NCBI RefSeq assembly: GCF_003122325.1
Contig: NZ_QFBC01000009.1
Location: 166,079 to 230,078, forward strand
Length of the DNA stretch: 64,000 nucleotides
Reading direction: 5' to 3'
Source of the DNA: Rhizobium album
GTDB lineage: Bacteria > Pseudomonadota > Alphaproteobacteria > Rhizobiales > Rhizobiaceae
Shown: piece after piece, positions 1 through 8,247 of the stretch
Numbering within the stretch: the first letter of the stretch is position 1
How the letters are laid out: each line of letters starts with the position of its first letter
Program-made: the position numbers and the translations under genes
The notes under the pieces: generated by a model
Seen by the model: the letters and a program-made list of their open reading frames with translations, nothing else
Database searches by the model: none
What the model was told of the DNA's origin: nothing

Positions 1-561
1 AAGGAGCGCATGGTTCGTCATTTCAACGAAACCGGCTGGCCGGCCGGTCATCCGGATCATGACGCGCTGATCGCCTCCATTCACAAACTCAAGACCGGGA
101 TTTTCATGCGGCTGATCGGCGAGGGCAGCCTGCCGCTCCGGCCGGGCATCGCCCGCATCGTCGAAGAGGCGATCGCCGAGGGGATCGTGCTTGCGGTCTG
201 CTCGACGTCCAACGAGAAGGCCGTGCAGGCGGTTGTCGACGGCATGCTCGGACCACAGCGTTCGAAGAAGATTACGGTGTTTGCCGGCGATATCGTCGCG
301 AAAAAGAAACCGGCGCCGGATATCTACACGTTGGCCGCGACCCAATTGCGGTTGGCCCCGGCGCAATGCATGGTCATCGAGGACAGCAACAACGGCCTGC
401 GCGCCGCCAAGGCGGCAGGCATGCGCTGCATTGTCACGATATCGTCCTATACCGGCGAAGAGGATTTTTCGCTGGCGGACCGGGTCGTCCCCGATCTCGA
501 TGGAGGCAACGTCGATATTCCTGCCTGCCGGGTTGTGATCGAAGGCTCGGCAGCGGCCTGA
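1..561 (+). CDS. CbbY/PGMB-like HAD phosphatase, C-terminal part
   Basis: The reading frame is already open at base 1 (Lys-Glu-Arg before the first ATG at 10), and the cap-domain text resembles the middle of CbbY proteins, so the gene is cut by the left edge. The N-terminal nucleophile motif DxDxT lies outside the window. Visible HAD motifs are the CSTS segment (motif II), the KKPAPDIY lysine segment (motif III) and VIEDSNNGL (motif IV, acidic metal ligands). CbbY proteins are known to dephosphorylate sugar bisphosphates such as xylulose-1,5-bisphosphate, and beta-phosphoglucomutases are close relatives, so the substrate is open. It converges on the RpiR-type regulator gene downstream. Family call is good; exact activity is not shown. 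Confidence 0.8.
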   Translation, partial: KERMVRHFNETGWPAGHPDHDALIASIHKLKTGIFMRLIGEGSLPLRPGIARIVEEAIAEGIVLAVCSTSNEKAVQAVVDGMLGPQRSKKITVFAGDIVAKKKPAPDIYTLAATQLRLAPAQCMVIEDSNNGLRAAKAAGMRCIVTISSYTGEEDFSLADRVVPDLDGGNVDIPACRVVIEGSAAA

Positions 562-655
562 TATCGGTCGCTTCCTCCCCATCTTGTCCTTATCAATGCG
601 CTCCACTTCGTGTTGCGCGCCGATTGCGGCTGCAAGCATGCCGCGGTGACGGTCA

Positions 656-1585
656 TCAGTTCTCGGGCGTGCCTTTTCCCCTGTGTCGGTAATGTTTTTC
701 CAGCGCCTCGCCGGTGGACTGCAGCGCTTTGGCGGATTTCTCTCCGACACGGAACAGGGTTCCGACATAGAGAATGTCGATCAGGAACAACTGGCTGACG
801 CGACCTTCCAAAAAGTCTCCGTGCAGGGGCACAAGTTGCTGGCCGGCGCTCCAGGTGGTCAGCACCACGTCCGCCGCCTTGGCGACGTCGGAGGCGGTGC
901 TGCTGGTAATGGCGATGGCGGTGGCGCCTGTCCCGCGCGCCAGGAGCAGCGCGTCGGCGACGGTTTCGGTTGTGCCGGTATGGGAAATGCCGACCATGAC
1001 ATCGTCCGGCTTCAGTGTCGCCGCGACGATGGTCTGCGTATAGCCGTCGCGATAGCTCGTCGCATCGAAGCCGGCCTTCATGAACATGTGGGCCGCCTCG
1101 TCACAAATGGCAGCGGCACCGCCCACGCCGACGAAGATGATCCGGCGCGCCTTTCGCAGCGCTTCGACGGCGAGCTCGAGCCGGTGGGCATCGAGCATGC
1201 GCTGCGTTCCGTCCGTCCCGGCGATCAGCAGGTTGGCGAGCTTGCTGCTGATGGTGATCAGCGAATCGCCGTCCTCGATCTCCAGCGGCAGGTTGACGAA
1301 GCTCGAGCGGCTGCGGGTGCCCTCGGCGAGCGACAGCTTCATGTCGGGATAACCGTCATATCCCAGCGCACGGCTGACGCGGCTGATCGTTGCCTCGCTC
1401 ACGCCCAGCGTGCGGCCGAGTTCGGTGATCGAGGAGTCGAGCCGGCGGCCGGCATTGTTGCGCAGGAAGTCCGCGACGATGCGTTCCGATTTGCGCAACG
1501 TTCCGTATCGCTCCTGTATCCTCTCCAGGAGATCGCTTTGCTTTAAATCCGCGAGAGGCCGAACGTCCGCCATTGACTGATCCAT
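656..1585 (-). CDS. RpiR/MurR-family transcriptional regulator (HTH + SIS)
   Basis: A 309-residue protein with the RpiR layout: an N-terminal helix-turn-helix around residues 35-75 (ITELGRTLGVSEATISR) and a sugar-isomerase (SIS) effector domain from about residue 125, with the phosphosugar-binding segments FVGVGGAAAICDE and GISHTGTTETV. RpiR proteins usually sense a sugar phosphate made in the pathway they control. It is transcribed away from the E1-alpha gene across a 437-base AT-rich gap and is the obvious candidate regulator of the plus-strand catabolic operon. A second ATG four codons in (1573) could be the real start. The 3' end faces the HAD phosphatase gene. Confidence 0.88.
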   Translation of the reverse strand: MDQSMADVRPLADLKQSDLLERIQERYGTLRKSERIVADFLRNNAGRRLDSSITELGRTLGVSEATISRVSRALGYDGYPDMKLSLAEGTRSRSSFVNLPLEIEDGDSLITISSKLANLLIAGTDGTQRMLDAHRLELAVEALRKARRIIFVGVGGAAAICDEAAHMFMKAGFDATSYRDGYTQTIVAATLKPDDVMVGISHTGTTETVADALLLARGTGATAIAITSSTASDVAKAADVVLTTWSAGQQLVPLHGDFLEGRVSQLFLIDILYVGTLFRVGEKSAKALQSTGEALEKHYRHRGKGTPEN

Positions 1586-2022
1586 ATTGGAATGCGGCCG
1601 CTCATTGCGACCGTCGTCCCTCGTACCACTTCCGCAAAAGGAAGAAAAGTTTACTCGCCAAACTTAGCGGCAATCGAGCGTTCCGGAATTTATCTCTTCA
1701 GGCCATTTTCCCAAGCTTCTCGACCATTCCGCGGTGACCGAACAAGAATATGTAAGAAATTTTCATTGTTTTCGATAGATGACACCGTCTGCGTGGCGTC
1801 GACGGCAATTTCCATGCGTCCTGAAAATGATGTTCAGGCGGAGGCATCCAGAAATTTCATTAGATTTCAAATGATTGCAGTCATTTATGAAAATAGTTTT
1901 GGTGATTGTGCTGCCGCATTGGGAAAACAGGCATTCTTGAAGAAAATTTTCTCGACAGGTTGTGGGCGCAATGCTAGGAATTTCCCATCGAAAAAAACGA
2001 ATGTTTTGGGGAGAGACAATCC
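1586..2022. promoter_or_regulatory. Divergent regulatory region between RpiR regulator and E1-alpha operon
   Basis: This 437-base gap has no convincing gene and is much richer in A+T than the flanking genes. It holds several short palindromes of one type: GAAATTTTC at 1756-1764, the perfect 8-mer GAAATTTC at 1851-1858, and the perfect 12-mer AGAAAATTTTCT at 1941-1952. CTGAA-N7-TTCAG lies at 1821-1837. RpiR regulators commonly bind A/T-rich inverted repeats of this look, so these are candidate operators (inference). The GGGGAGAG before the ATG at 2023 is a good ribosome binding site for E1-alpha. No -35/-10 pair stands out enough to assign. Confidence 0.5.
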
Positions 2023-3009
2023 ATGTCAGCGCAGACCCACAAGGCAAATGCTCCTTCGCGGGAACTTCTGGAAAAACTTTTCAGAACTGCCTATAAGATC
2101 CGCGTCTTCGAGACCGAGGGCATCAAGCTTTATCGGCAGGGCCTGATCCGCGGCTACTTTCATCCCTATCTCGGGCAGGAAGGGATCGCCACCGGCGTTT
2201 GCGCGGCCTTGAAGGAAGGCGACTACATCGCCTCGACGCATCGTGGACACGGCCACTGCATTGCCTGGGGCGCCGACGTCAACCGCATGGTCGCCGAATT
2301 GCTGCAGAAGGAGAGCGGTTATTGCCGCGGTTACGGCGGCTCGATGCACATCGCCGATATCAGCGTCGGCAACCTCGGCGCCAACGGCATCGTCGGTGCC
2401 GGCACGCCGCTCGGCGTCGGTGCGGCGCTGGCGGCGCAGATCAAGGGATCGGACGCGGTCACGGTGACCTTTACCACCGATGGCGCTTCCAACAACGGCA
2501 CGTTCCTGGAATCGCTGAACCTTGCTGCGATCTGGAACCTCGCCTTCGTCCTCGTCATCGAAAACAACCAGTATGCGGTTTCGACCCGCATTGAGGAATC
2601 GACCCGCGAGGTCGATCTCTACAAGCGCGGCCTCAGCATCGGTGTCGAAAGCTACCAGGTCGACGGCAACGATCCGCTCGCCGTCTACAACCTGACGCAG
2701 GAAGCCGTCGAGAAATGCCGGCGCGGCGAGGGGCCGATCCTCATCGAAGCGAAAACCTACCGCCACATGGGCCACCACGTGAACGACCCCGGCAAATACA
2801 TGCCGGCCGAAAAGCTGGCCTACTACAAGGACCGCGATCCGGTCGATCGCGCCCGCAATGCGCTCGTCGAGATGGCAGGCATCGACGCCACCGAAATCGA
2901 AGCGATCGAGAACGAGATCAAGCAGGAGTTCGAAGCAGCCGTCGAATTCTCGAAGGCGAGCCGTGAGATTTCGATCTCCGAGTTCCACGACTTCGTCGCA
3001 GCCTATTGA
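2023..3009 (+). CDS. Thiamine-diphosphate dehydrogenase E1 alpha subunit (acetoin/pyruvate dehydrogenase type)
   Basis: A 328-residue protein matching the alpha subunit of 2-oxo-acid/acetoin dehydrogenase E1. The thiamine-diphosphate motif is seen as D153-G-A-S-N-N-G with the downstream ENNQYA segment, and RGYGGSMHI before it is typical of the family. The partner beta subunit follows 22 bases later. E1 heterotetramers use ThDP to decarboxylate a 2-oxo acid, or in acetoin dehydrogenase to cleave the C-C bond of acetoin, and pass the acyl or hydroxyalkyl group to lipoyl-E2. The hydrolase-type E2 encoded in the same operon points to the acetoin-dehydrogenase (Aco) subfamily rather than housekeeping PDH. 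Strong SD (GGGGAGAG) supports the start. Substrate unknown. Confidence 0.88.
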   Translation: MSAQTHKANAPSRELLEKLFRTAYKIRVFETEGIKLYRQGLIRGYFHPYLGQEGIATGVCAALKEGDYIASTHRGHGHCIAWGADVNRMVAELLQKESGYCRGYGGSMHIADISVGNLGANGIVGAGTPLGVGAALAAQIKGSDAVTVTFTTDGASNNGTFLESLNLAAIWNLAFVLVIENNQYAVSTRIEESTREVDLYKRGLSIGVESYQVDGNDPLAVYNLTQEAVEKCRRGEGPILIEAKTYRHMGHHVNDPGKYMPAEKLAYYKDRDPVDRARNALVEMAGIDATEIEAIENEIKQEFEAAVEFSKASREISISEFHDFVAAY

Positions 3010-3031
3010 TCACGTTGGGGGAGAATTGAAA

Positions 3032-4036
3032 ATGGCCAGAGAAATCATGTACCGCGACGCTCTACGCGAGGCGATCGACGAAGAAATGGCGCGCGACAAG
3101 ACCGTCTTCATCATCGGCGAAGGCATCGCCGAACGCGGCGGCTCCTACAAGGTGACGGAAGGGCTTCTCGATAAATACGGCCCGAAGCGTGTCCGTGATA
3201 CGCCGATTGCCGAAGCCGGCATGATCGGCGTCGGCGTCGGCGCGGCCATCGCCGGTGCCCGTCCGATCGTAGAAATCCTCTACATCGACTTTGCCATGCT
3301 CGGCATGGACATGATCGTCAACCAGGCGGCAAAATTCCGGCTGATGACAGGCGGTGACGGGCGCGTGCCCTTCATCATGCGTACGCAGGGCGGCACGGGC
3401 GGCGGCGTTGCGGCGCAGCATTCGCAGAGCCTGGAGGCGATGTTCTACCACATTCCCGGCCTGAAGGTGGTGATGCCTTCGACGCCATCGGATGCCAAGG
3501 GCCTGCTGAAATACGCGCTTCGCCAGCCCGATCCGGTGATGTTCCTGGAGCACAAGCATCTCTACATGACCAAGGGCATGGTGCCGGACGGCGAACACAT
3601 CATCGCGTTCGGCAAGGGCGACATCAAGCGGCCCGGCAAGGACGTGACGGTGATCGCCTGGTCGAACATGGTGCCGCGCACGCTGGAAGCGGCCGAAAAG
3701 CTGGCGGCCGAAGGCATCGAGGTCGAGGTCATCGATCCGCGCACGCTGGTTCCGCTCGACAAGGAAATGATCCTCACCTCGGTCGCCAAGACGAACCGGG
3801 CGGTGATCGTCCAGGAAGCCGTGCGCCGCGGCGGCGTCGCCTCCGACATCGCCTCGATCATCCAGGAGGAAGCTTTTTACCATCTCGACGCGCCGATCGA
3901 GATCGTTGCCGGCCTGAACATTCCGATCCCGTTCAACCTGGAGCTGGAAAAGGCGAGCGTGCCGCAGGTCGACGATATCGTCGCCGCCGTCAAGCGTTCG
4001 CTGCATGCCAAGCCCGTCGCGATCGCTGCCGAATAA
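3032..4036 (+). CDS. Dehydrogenase E1 beta subunit (acetoin/pyruvate dehydrogenase type)
   Basis: A 334-residue E1 beta subunit. The start at ATG 3032 follows a GGGGAGAA ribosome site, and the encoded MAREIMYRDALREAIDEEM is a classic beta-subunit N-terminus; the frame is open further upstream but overlaps E1 alpha. Family landmarks are GPKRVRDTPIAEAGMIG, the TQGGTGGGVAAQHSQSLE segment and the C-terminal transketolase_C domain with VIDPRTLVPLD. It forms the alpha2beta2 E1 with the preceding gene; the beta subunit supplies part of the ThDP site. The QGGTGGGVAAQHSQ loop is glycine-rich compared with the usual GGG.GP.HSQ form. It belongs to the same operon as the transaldolase-like and E2 genes. 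Confidence 0.88.
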   Translation: MAREIMYRDALREAIDEEMARDKTVFIIGEGIAERGGSYKVTEGLLDKYGPKRVRDTPIAEAGMIGVGVGAAIAGARPIVEILYIDFAMLGMDMIVNQAAKFRLMTGGDGRVPFIMRTQGGTGGGVAAQHSQSLEAMFYHIPGLKVVMPSTPSDAKGLLKYALRQPDPVMFLEHKHLYMTKGMVPDGEHIIAFGKGDIKRPGKDVTVIAWSNMVPRTLEAAEKLAAEGIEVEVIDPRTLVPLDKEMILTSVAKTNRAVIVQEAVRRGGVASDIASIIQEEAFYHLDAPIEIVAGLNIPIPFNLELEKASVPQVDDIVAAVKRSLHAKPVAIAAE

Positions 4037-4061
4037 CCCCGGACAGATATGGAGCACGACA

Positions 4062-5282
4062 ATGGCACTGCATGTCCTGGAAAAACTGGCGGCCACCAAT
4101 CCGCAATGCGAGATCTGGTGGGATTCCTCGCCGCTCGTCTATGAAAGCTGGAAACAATCCGTTCTCAAGTCCGCGCCGGCGGAAAAGCAGGCGGATTGGG
4201 CCGCACAGCTGACGCGCCTCTTCGATCCCGACCATGCCGAAAAGACCGGTGAGATGGGTTTTCGCGGCGTGACCACCAATCCTCCGCTGTCCGCGCAGGC
4301 CATCCAGGCCGATCCGGCCTTCTGGACGGAAGAGATCCGCCGCATCGCCGCCGAGCGCAATGTCGACGATATCGAGGATATCTACTGGACGGTTTATCTC
4401 GACGTCGTCCGGCGCGGCGCGGCGATGATCCGCAAGGTCTTCGACAGGTCCGGCGGCAAGTATGGCTACCTCTCCGGTCAGGTCGATCCCCGCTTCGTCA
4501 CCGACAGGGCACGCATGCTGGAGCAGGGGCTTCAGCTCGCGGCAATCGCGCCGAATGTCATGGTGAAGATCCCGGGATCGAAGGAAGGTTACGAAGTCAT
4601 CGAGGAACTGACCGCAAGGGGCATTTCCACCAACAACACCACCTCCTTCACCGTGTCGCAATATGTCGCCTGCATGAACGCCGTCTCGCGCGGTCTCGAC
4701 CGGGCGAAGGCTGAGGGCATCGATCTGTCGACATGGCGCTCGGTCATCACCCACATGTCGTCCCGGCTCGGCAATATCGGCGACCTCAAGGCCCAGGCCG
4801 AAGCGCGCGGCATCGCGCTCTCGCCGGAGGATATCGTTCATGGCGAAATGGCGGTGCTGAAGCGGGCCTATCGCTACGGCAAGAAGCGCAATCATCCGAG
4901 CAAGATGCTGCAATGCTCCATGCGTGTTGCGGACGAAGGGCCGGGCGGTTCGGCGTCAAGCTGGCATATCGCCAAGATCGCCGGCGGCGACTTTGTATAT
5001 ACATGCCCGCCTGGCTATATCGCCCAGCTGATGCAGGCCGAGGACCGGCTGCCGGAATTCGACCCGAAGGCGATCGACGAGGATGCGCCGGCGGAGGTGA
5101 TCGAGAAGCTGATGCGCATTCCCTATTTTCGTCAGGCCTATGAATTTAACGGCATGAAGCCGGAAGAGTTTTCCTACTTCGGTGCCTTTGCCGCAACGGC
5201 GGCCGAATTCGCCGCCGCCACCCGGCGGACGGTCGATTTCGTCGCCCAATCCGTCGAAACCCTGCGCCGCCGCGTGGCTTGA
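4062..5282 (+). CDS. Transaldolase-family protein embedded in E1-E2-E3 operon
   Basis: A 406-residue protein of the transaldolase family (longer than the roughly 315-390 residues usual for TalA/TalB). The Schiff-base lysine is in the NVMVKIPGSKEG segment (Lys169), followed by the family's GISTNNTTSF strand; an early GVTTNPP strand is also typical. Transaldolases and fructose-6-phosphate aldolases cleave or form C-C bonds between a ketose and an aldehyde through a lysine imine. The start ATG 4062 has GGAG upstream; a longer frame from 4005 overlaps E1 beta and is not needed. The gene is tightly packed between E1 beta and E2, which is not a normal acetoin operon feature and suggests that it makes, or uses, the carbonyl compound handled by the dehydrogenase (inference). 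Confidence 0.82.
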   Translation: MALHVLEKLAATNPQCEIWWDSSPLVYESWKQSVLKSAPAEKQADWAAQLTRLFDPDHAEKTGEMGFRGVTTNPPLSAQAIQADPAFWTEEIRRIAAERNVDDIEDIYWTVYLDVVRRGAAMIRKVFDRSGGKYGYLSGQVDPRFVTDRARMLEQGLQLAAIAPNVMVKIPGSKEGYEVIEELTARGISTNNTTSFTVSQYVACMNAVSRGLDRAKAEGIDLSTWRSVITHMSSRLGNIGDLKAQAEARGIALSPEDIVHGEMAVLKRAYRYGKKRNHPSKMLQCSMRVADEGPGGSASSWHIAKIAGGDFVYTCPPGYIAQLMQAEDRLPEFDPKAIDEDAPAEVIEKLMRIPYFRQAYEFNGMKPEEFSYFGAFAATAAEFAAATRRTVDFVAQSVETLRRRVA

Positions 5283-5293
5283 GGAGAACCGTC

Positions 5294-6634
5294 ATGGCAC
5301 GTCCCATTCTTATGCCGCAGGTCGGTCAGGATCTGACCGAAGGCAAGGTCACGGCGATCCTCGTCAAGCCTGGCGACAAGGTGAAAAAAGGCGACATCGT
5401 CGCCGAAGTTGAATCGGAAAAGGCCGTCTTCGAGGTCGAGGCCTTCGAAACCGGCACGATCCTGGACATCCGCTACAAGGTCGGCGACACGGCCGTCGTC
5501 CTCGAACCGTTGATGATGGTGGGCGAGGAAGGCGAAAAACTGGAGGCCGTGCCGGCTCCTGCAGCCGAGGCATTTTCCGGCGAGGATGCGCAGGCCATCG
5601 TCGAGACTGCCAGGGAGCCCATCGCTTCTCCGGCCGTCGAAACCGCGCATGTGACGGAAACCGCCTATCTCAAGACCGGCACGGGGGGCTCGTCTCCACT
5701 GGCCCGACGCCTCGCCGTCAGTGCCGGGCTGGATATCGCCGCCATTCCGGGCACCGGCCCGAAGGGCGCCGTGGTCAAGCAGGACGTCATCGCCTACCAG
5801 CGCAGCCGCTCGGCGGAAACGGCTTCGGTCGTCGCGTTCCGGGGCAGCGCGAGCCAGCCCTCTTCGGCAGCCGGATCCGGCGTGCTCAAGACATTGCAAT
5901 CGGGCACGGGCGATCCCGTCCTGTTCATCCACGGCTTCGGCGGTGAATTGTCGGCGTGGCGGCCGTTCCTGTCGCATCTCGGCATCACCAATCCGATCAT
6001 CGCCATCGACCTGCCGGCGCATGGCGCGGCGGCCGGAGCGGCGGCGGATAGTTTCGACGACCTGGTCGGCGCCGTACGCAACACGCTTCGCACACAGGAC
6101 ATCGGCCGGCTGCATCTCGTCGGCCATTCGCTGGGCGCGGCCGTTGCGACCGCCATAGCCGGCGGCGGGGATCTCGATGTGCGCTCATTGACGCTGATCG
6201 CGCCGGCCGGCCTCGGCCCCAAGATCAACGGCGATTATTTCGCCGGTTTCCTGTCGTCCGCCAGTGAAACGGTGTTGAAGGCCTGGCTCGATCTCCTGGT
6301 CCACGATCCGGCGGATCTGCCGGGCGTGCTGGTCCGCGCAACGCTTGCCGGCCGCGAAGGCACCGCCATGGCGCAGAACCAGGCGCGACTCGCGGCGGGC
6401 ATCGTCTCCGGGAACACCCAGCTCTTCTCGGTGCGCGATGCGCTCGGTCGCTTCGGTGGACCGGCCCGTATCATCGTCGGCCGCGAAGACCGCATCGTGC
6501 CGCCCGATCAGGCCGAGGCCGTGCCGCCGCATGTGGCCCTGCACCGCCTTGCCCAGGTCGGCCACCTGCCGCAACTCGAAGCCGCGCCGCTCGTCGGGCG
6601 GCTGGTCGCCCAAACGATCCGAAGCGCCGGCTGA
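5294..6634 (+). CDS. AcoC-like E2: lipoyl domain + E3-binding domain + alpha/beta hydrolase
   Basis: A 446-residue three-part protein. Residues 1-80 form a biotinyl/lipoyl domain with the lipoylated lysine in VESEKAV (Lys43). Around 135-170 is a peripheral-subunit (E3) binding domain (SPLARRLAVSAGLD). From about 200 to the end is an alpha/beta hydrolase: oxyanion HGFGG, nucleophile elbow GHSLG (Ser279), acid in GREDRIVPP, His in QVGHLPQLE. The normal E2 acyltransferase domain with HxxxDG is absent. This layout is known from acetoin dehydrogenase E2 (AcoC), where the hydrolase-fold domain stands in for the acyltransferase. Start 5294 follows GAGGAGA just after the transaldolase stop. It should carry the acyl group from E1 to CoA in the complex with E1 and E3. 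Confidence 0.85.
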   Translation: MARPILMPQVGQDLTEGKVTAILVKPGDKVKKGDIVAEVESEKAVFEVEAFETGTILDIRYKVGDTAVVLEPLMMVGEEGEKLEAVPAPAAEAFSGEDAQAIVETAREPIASPAVETAHVTETAYLKTGTGGSSPLARRLAVSAGLDIAAIPGTGPKGAVVKQDVIAYQRSRSAETASVVAFRGSASQPSSAAGSGVLKTLQSGTGDPVLFIHGFGGELSAWRPFLSHLGITNPIIAIDLPAHGAAAGAAADSFDDLVGAVRNTLRTQDIGRLHLVGHSLGAAVATAIAGGGDLDVRSLTLIAPAGLGPKINGDYFAGFLSSASETVLKAWLDLLVHDPADLPGVLVRATLAGREGTAMAQNQARLAAGIVSGNTQLFSVRDALGRFGGPARIIVGREDRIVPPDQAEAVPPHVALHRLAQVGHLPQLEAAPLVGRLVAQTIRSAG

Positions 6635-6727
6635 GCGCTTCACCTCCCGGCCGTGCCACGCGTCGCCCTGGCGCGTGGCCGGTGCCGGCGCAACCCGATT
6701 TCCCGAATTGCATGAAAGGACCGCCGG

Positions 6728-8140
6728 ATGTCGGCTTATGATGTCATCGTCATCGGGGCAGGACCCGGCGGTTATGTCGCGGCGATCCGGGCGGCGCAGC
6801 TTGGCCTGCGCGCGGCAATCGTTGAACGCAGCCATCTCGGCGGTATCTGCCTCAACTGGGGCTGCATCCCGACGAAATCGCTGTTGCATTCGGCGGAAAT
6901 CCTCGACCATGCCCGCCATTCGGCCACCTTCGGCATCGCGGCGGGACAGCCGGTTATCAATATGCCGGCGATCGTCGCCCGCTCGCGCAGTGTCGCAGGC
7001 CAGCTCAATGCCGGCGTGCAGTTCCTGCTGCGCAAGAACAAGGTGGACGTGATCTGGGGCACGGCGGAAATCCCGGAGCCTGGCCGCGTCACGGTTTCTG
7101 CGGCGGTGTCGGAGGCGCCGAAAGGCACGCTGCCGCCCGGTGATTACAGCGCCTCCCACATCGTCATCGCCACAGGCGCCAGCGAGCGCCGCCTTCCGGG
7201 CCTCATCCCGGACGGAAAGCACATCTGGTCTTATCACCATGCCATGATGGCGGATGCCGTTCCGGCATCGCTTGCCATCGTCGGGGCCGGTGCGATCGGC
7301 GTCGAATTCGCCAGCCTCTACAATGCCCTTGGCGCCAAGGTGACGCTGATCGAGCGCCTGCCGCGTATTCTGCCGCAGGAGGACGCGGAAATCGCCGAGC
7401 AGATGAGCAAGGCGTTGCGCAAGCGTGGCATCGAGATCGTTACCGGGGCCGAAATCGCCGCTACGTCCACCGATGCCGGCCGCGTGCTGGTCGATCTCAC
7501 CGAAGCAGAAGGAACCTCGCGAAAAATCGAGGCCGAAAAACTGCTCTCCGCCGCCGGCGTCGTCGCCAATGTCGGCGGCCTCGGCCTGGAAAGGCTGGGT
7601 GTGGCGTTCCGCAACGGCGCCATCGCGACGGACAGGCTCGGCTGTACCAATGTCCCCGGCCTTTACGCCATCGGCGATGTCGCCGGCCCACCGATGCTTG
7701 CCCACAAGGCCGAGCATGAAGGCGTGCGCTGCGTCGAGGCGATTGCCGGGCGGGCGGTGACTGGCGGCCTCGGCCCGGTGCCGTCCTGCATCTTCGCCAC
7801 GCCGCAGGTCGCCTCGATCGGCCTGAGCGAGCAAGCGGCTGTCGACGCCGGGCGGGTGGTCGATATCGGCCGCTTCAGTTTCCGCGGCAACGGCAAGGCG
7901 GTGACGCTGGGCGAAACGGAGGGCTGGGTGAAAGTGCTTTTCGAGCGCACCGGCGGCAAGCTGGTCGGTGCCCATATGATCGGTCCTTCGGTCAGCGAAC
8001 TGGTGCCGGTGTTTTCGCTCGCCATGACGCTCGGCGCCACGCGCGAACATCTCGTCCACACGATCTTTCCGCATCCGACACTGTCCGAAGCGCTGCATGA
8101 GGCTGTGCTGGCTTCCGAAGCCGGCGCGATTCACGGCTAG
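6728..8140 (+). CDS. lpdA: Dihydrolipoyl dehydrogenase (E3)
   Basis: A 470-residue flavoprotein disulfide reductase. It shows the FAD motif GAGPGGYVAAIRA near the N-terminus, the redox disulfide CLNWGC (Cys41 and Cys46), an NAD-binding GAGAIGVEFASLY, the second FAD motif GLYAIGDVAG, and the C-terminal HPTLSEALHEA with the catalytic His. Length is usual for LpdA. It reoxidises the dihydrolipoyl arm of the E2 encoded just upstream, passing electrons to NAD+. The 93-base spacer after the E2 gene has no promoter-like sequence I can assign, so it is probably in the same transcript. Confidence 0.93.
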   Translation: MSAYDVIVIGAGPGGYVAAIRAAQLGLRAAIVERSHLGGICLNWGCIPTKSLLHSAEILDHARHSATFGIAAGQPVINMPAIVARSRSVAGQLNAGVQFLLRKNKVDVIWGTAEIPEPGRVTVSAAVSEAPKGTLPPGDYSASHIVIATGASERRLPGLIPDGKHIWSYHHAMMADAVPASLAIVGAGAIGVEFASLYNALGAKVTLIERLPRILPQEDAEIAEQMSKALRKRGIEIVTGAEIAATSTDAGRVLVDLTEAEGTSRKIEAEKLLSAAGVVANVGGLGLERLGVAFRNGAIATDRLGCTNVPGLYAIGDVAGPPMLAHKAEHEGVRCVEAIAGRAVTGGLGPVPSCIFATPQVASIGLSEQAAVDAGRVVDIGRFSFRGNGKAVTLGETEGWVKVLFERTGGKLVGAHMIGPSVSELVPVFSLAMTLGATREHLVHTIFPHPTLSEALHEAVLASEAGAIHG

Positions 8141-8142
8141 TA

Positions 8143-8184
8143 CAATTCCCGGAAAAGTGCGAAGCGGTTTGCTGGAATTGCGCA
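8143..8184. repeat. Rhizobial intergenic palindromic repeat, copy 1
   Basis: An imperfect palindrome CAATTCCCGGAAAAGTGCG / GCTGGAATTGCG between lpdA and the HAD phosphatase gene. Its reverse complement aligns closely with 38211-38258 (shared TTGCGCAATTCC, CGCACTTTT and GGAATTG blocks), and a related hairpin is at 54265-54310. Such dispersed palindromes are common between genes in Rhizobiaceae and may act as mRNA-stabilising or terminating hairpins. Confidence 0.6.
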
Positions 8185-8247
8185 ACCTCAACACGGTGGC
8201 GCGGTTTCGCGATTCGGAGAAACGCGGAACTGCCCTGGGAGACCGAC

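Noticed and set aside
1592..2146. 184-codon open frame in the gap between the RpiR regulator and E1 alpha
   Set aside because: It overlaps the E1 alpha start in another frame, lacks a ribosome site and has no recognisable motif; the gap looks regulatory.
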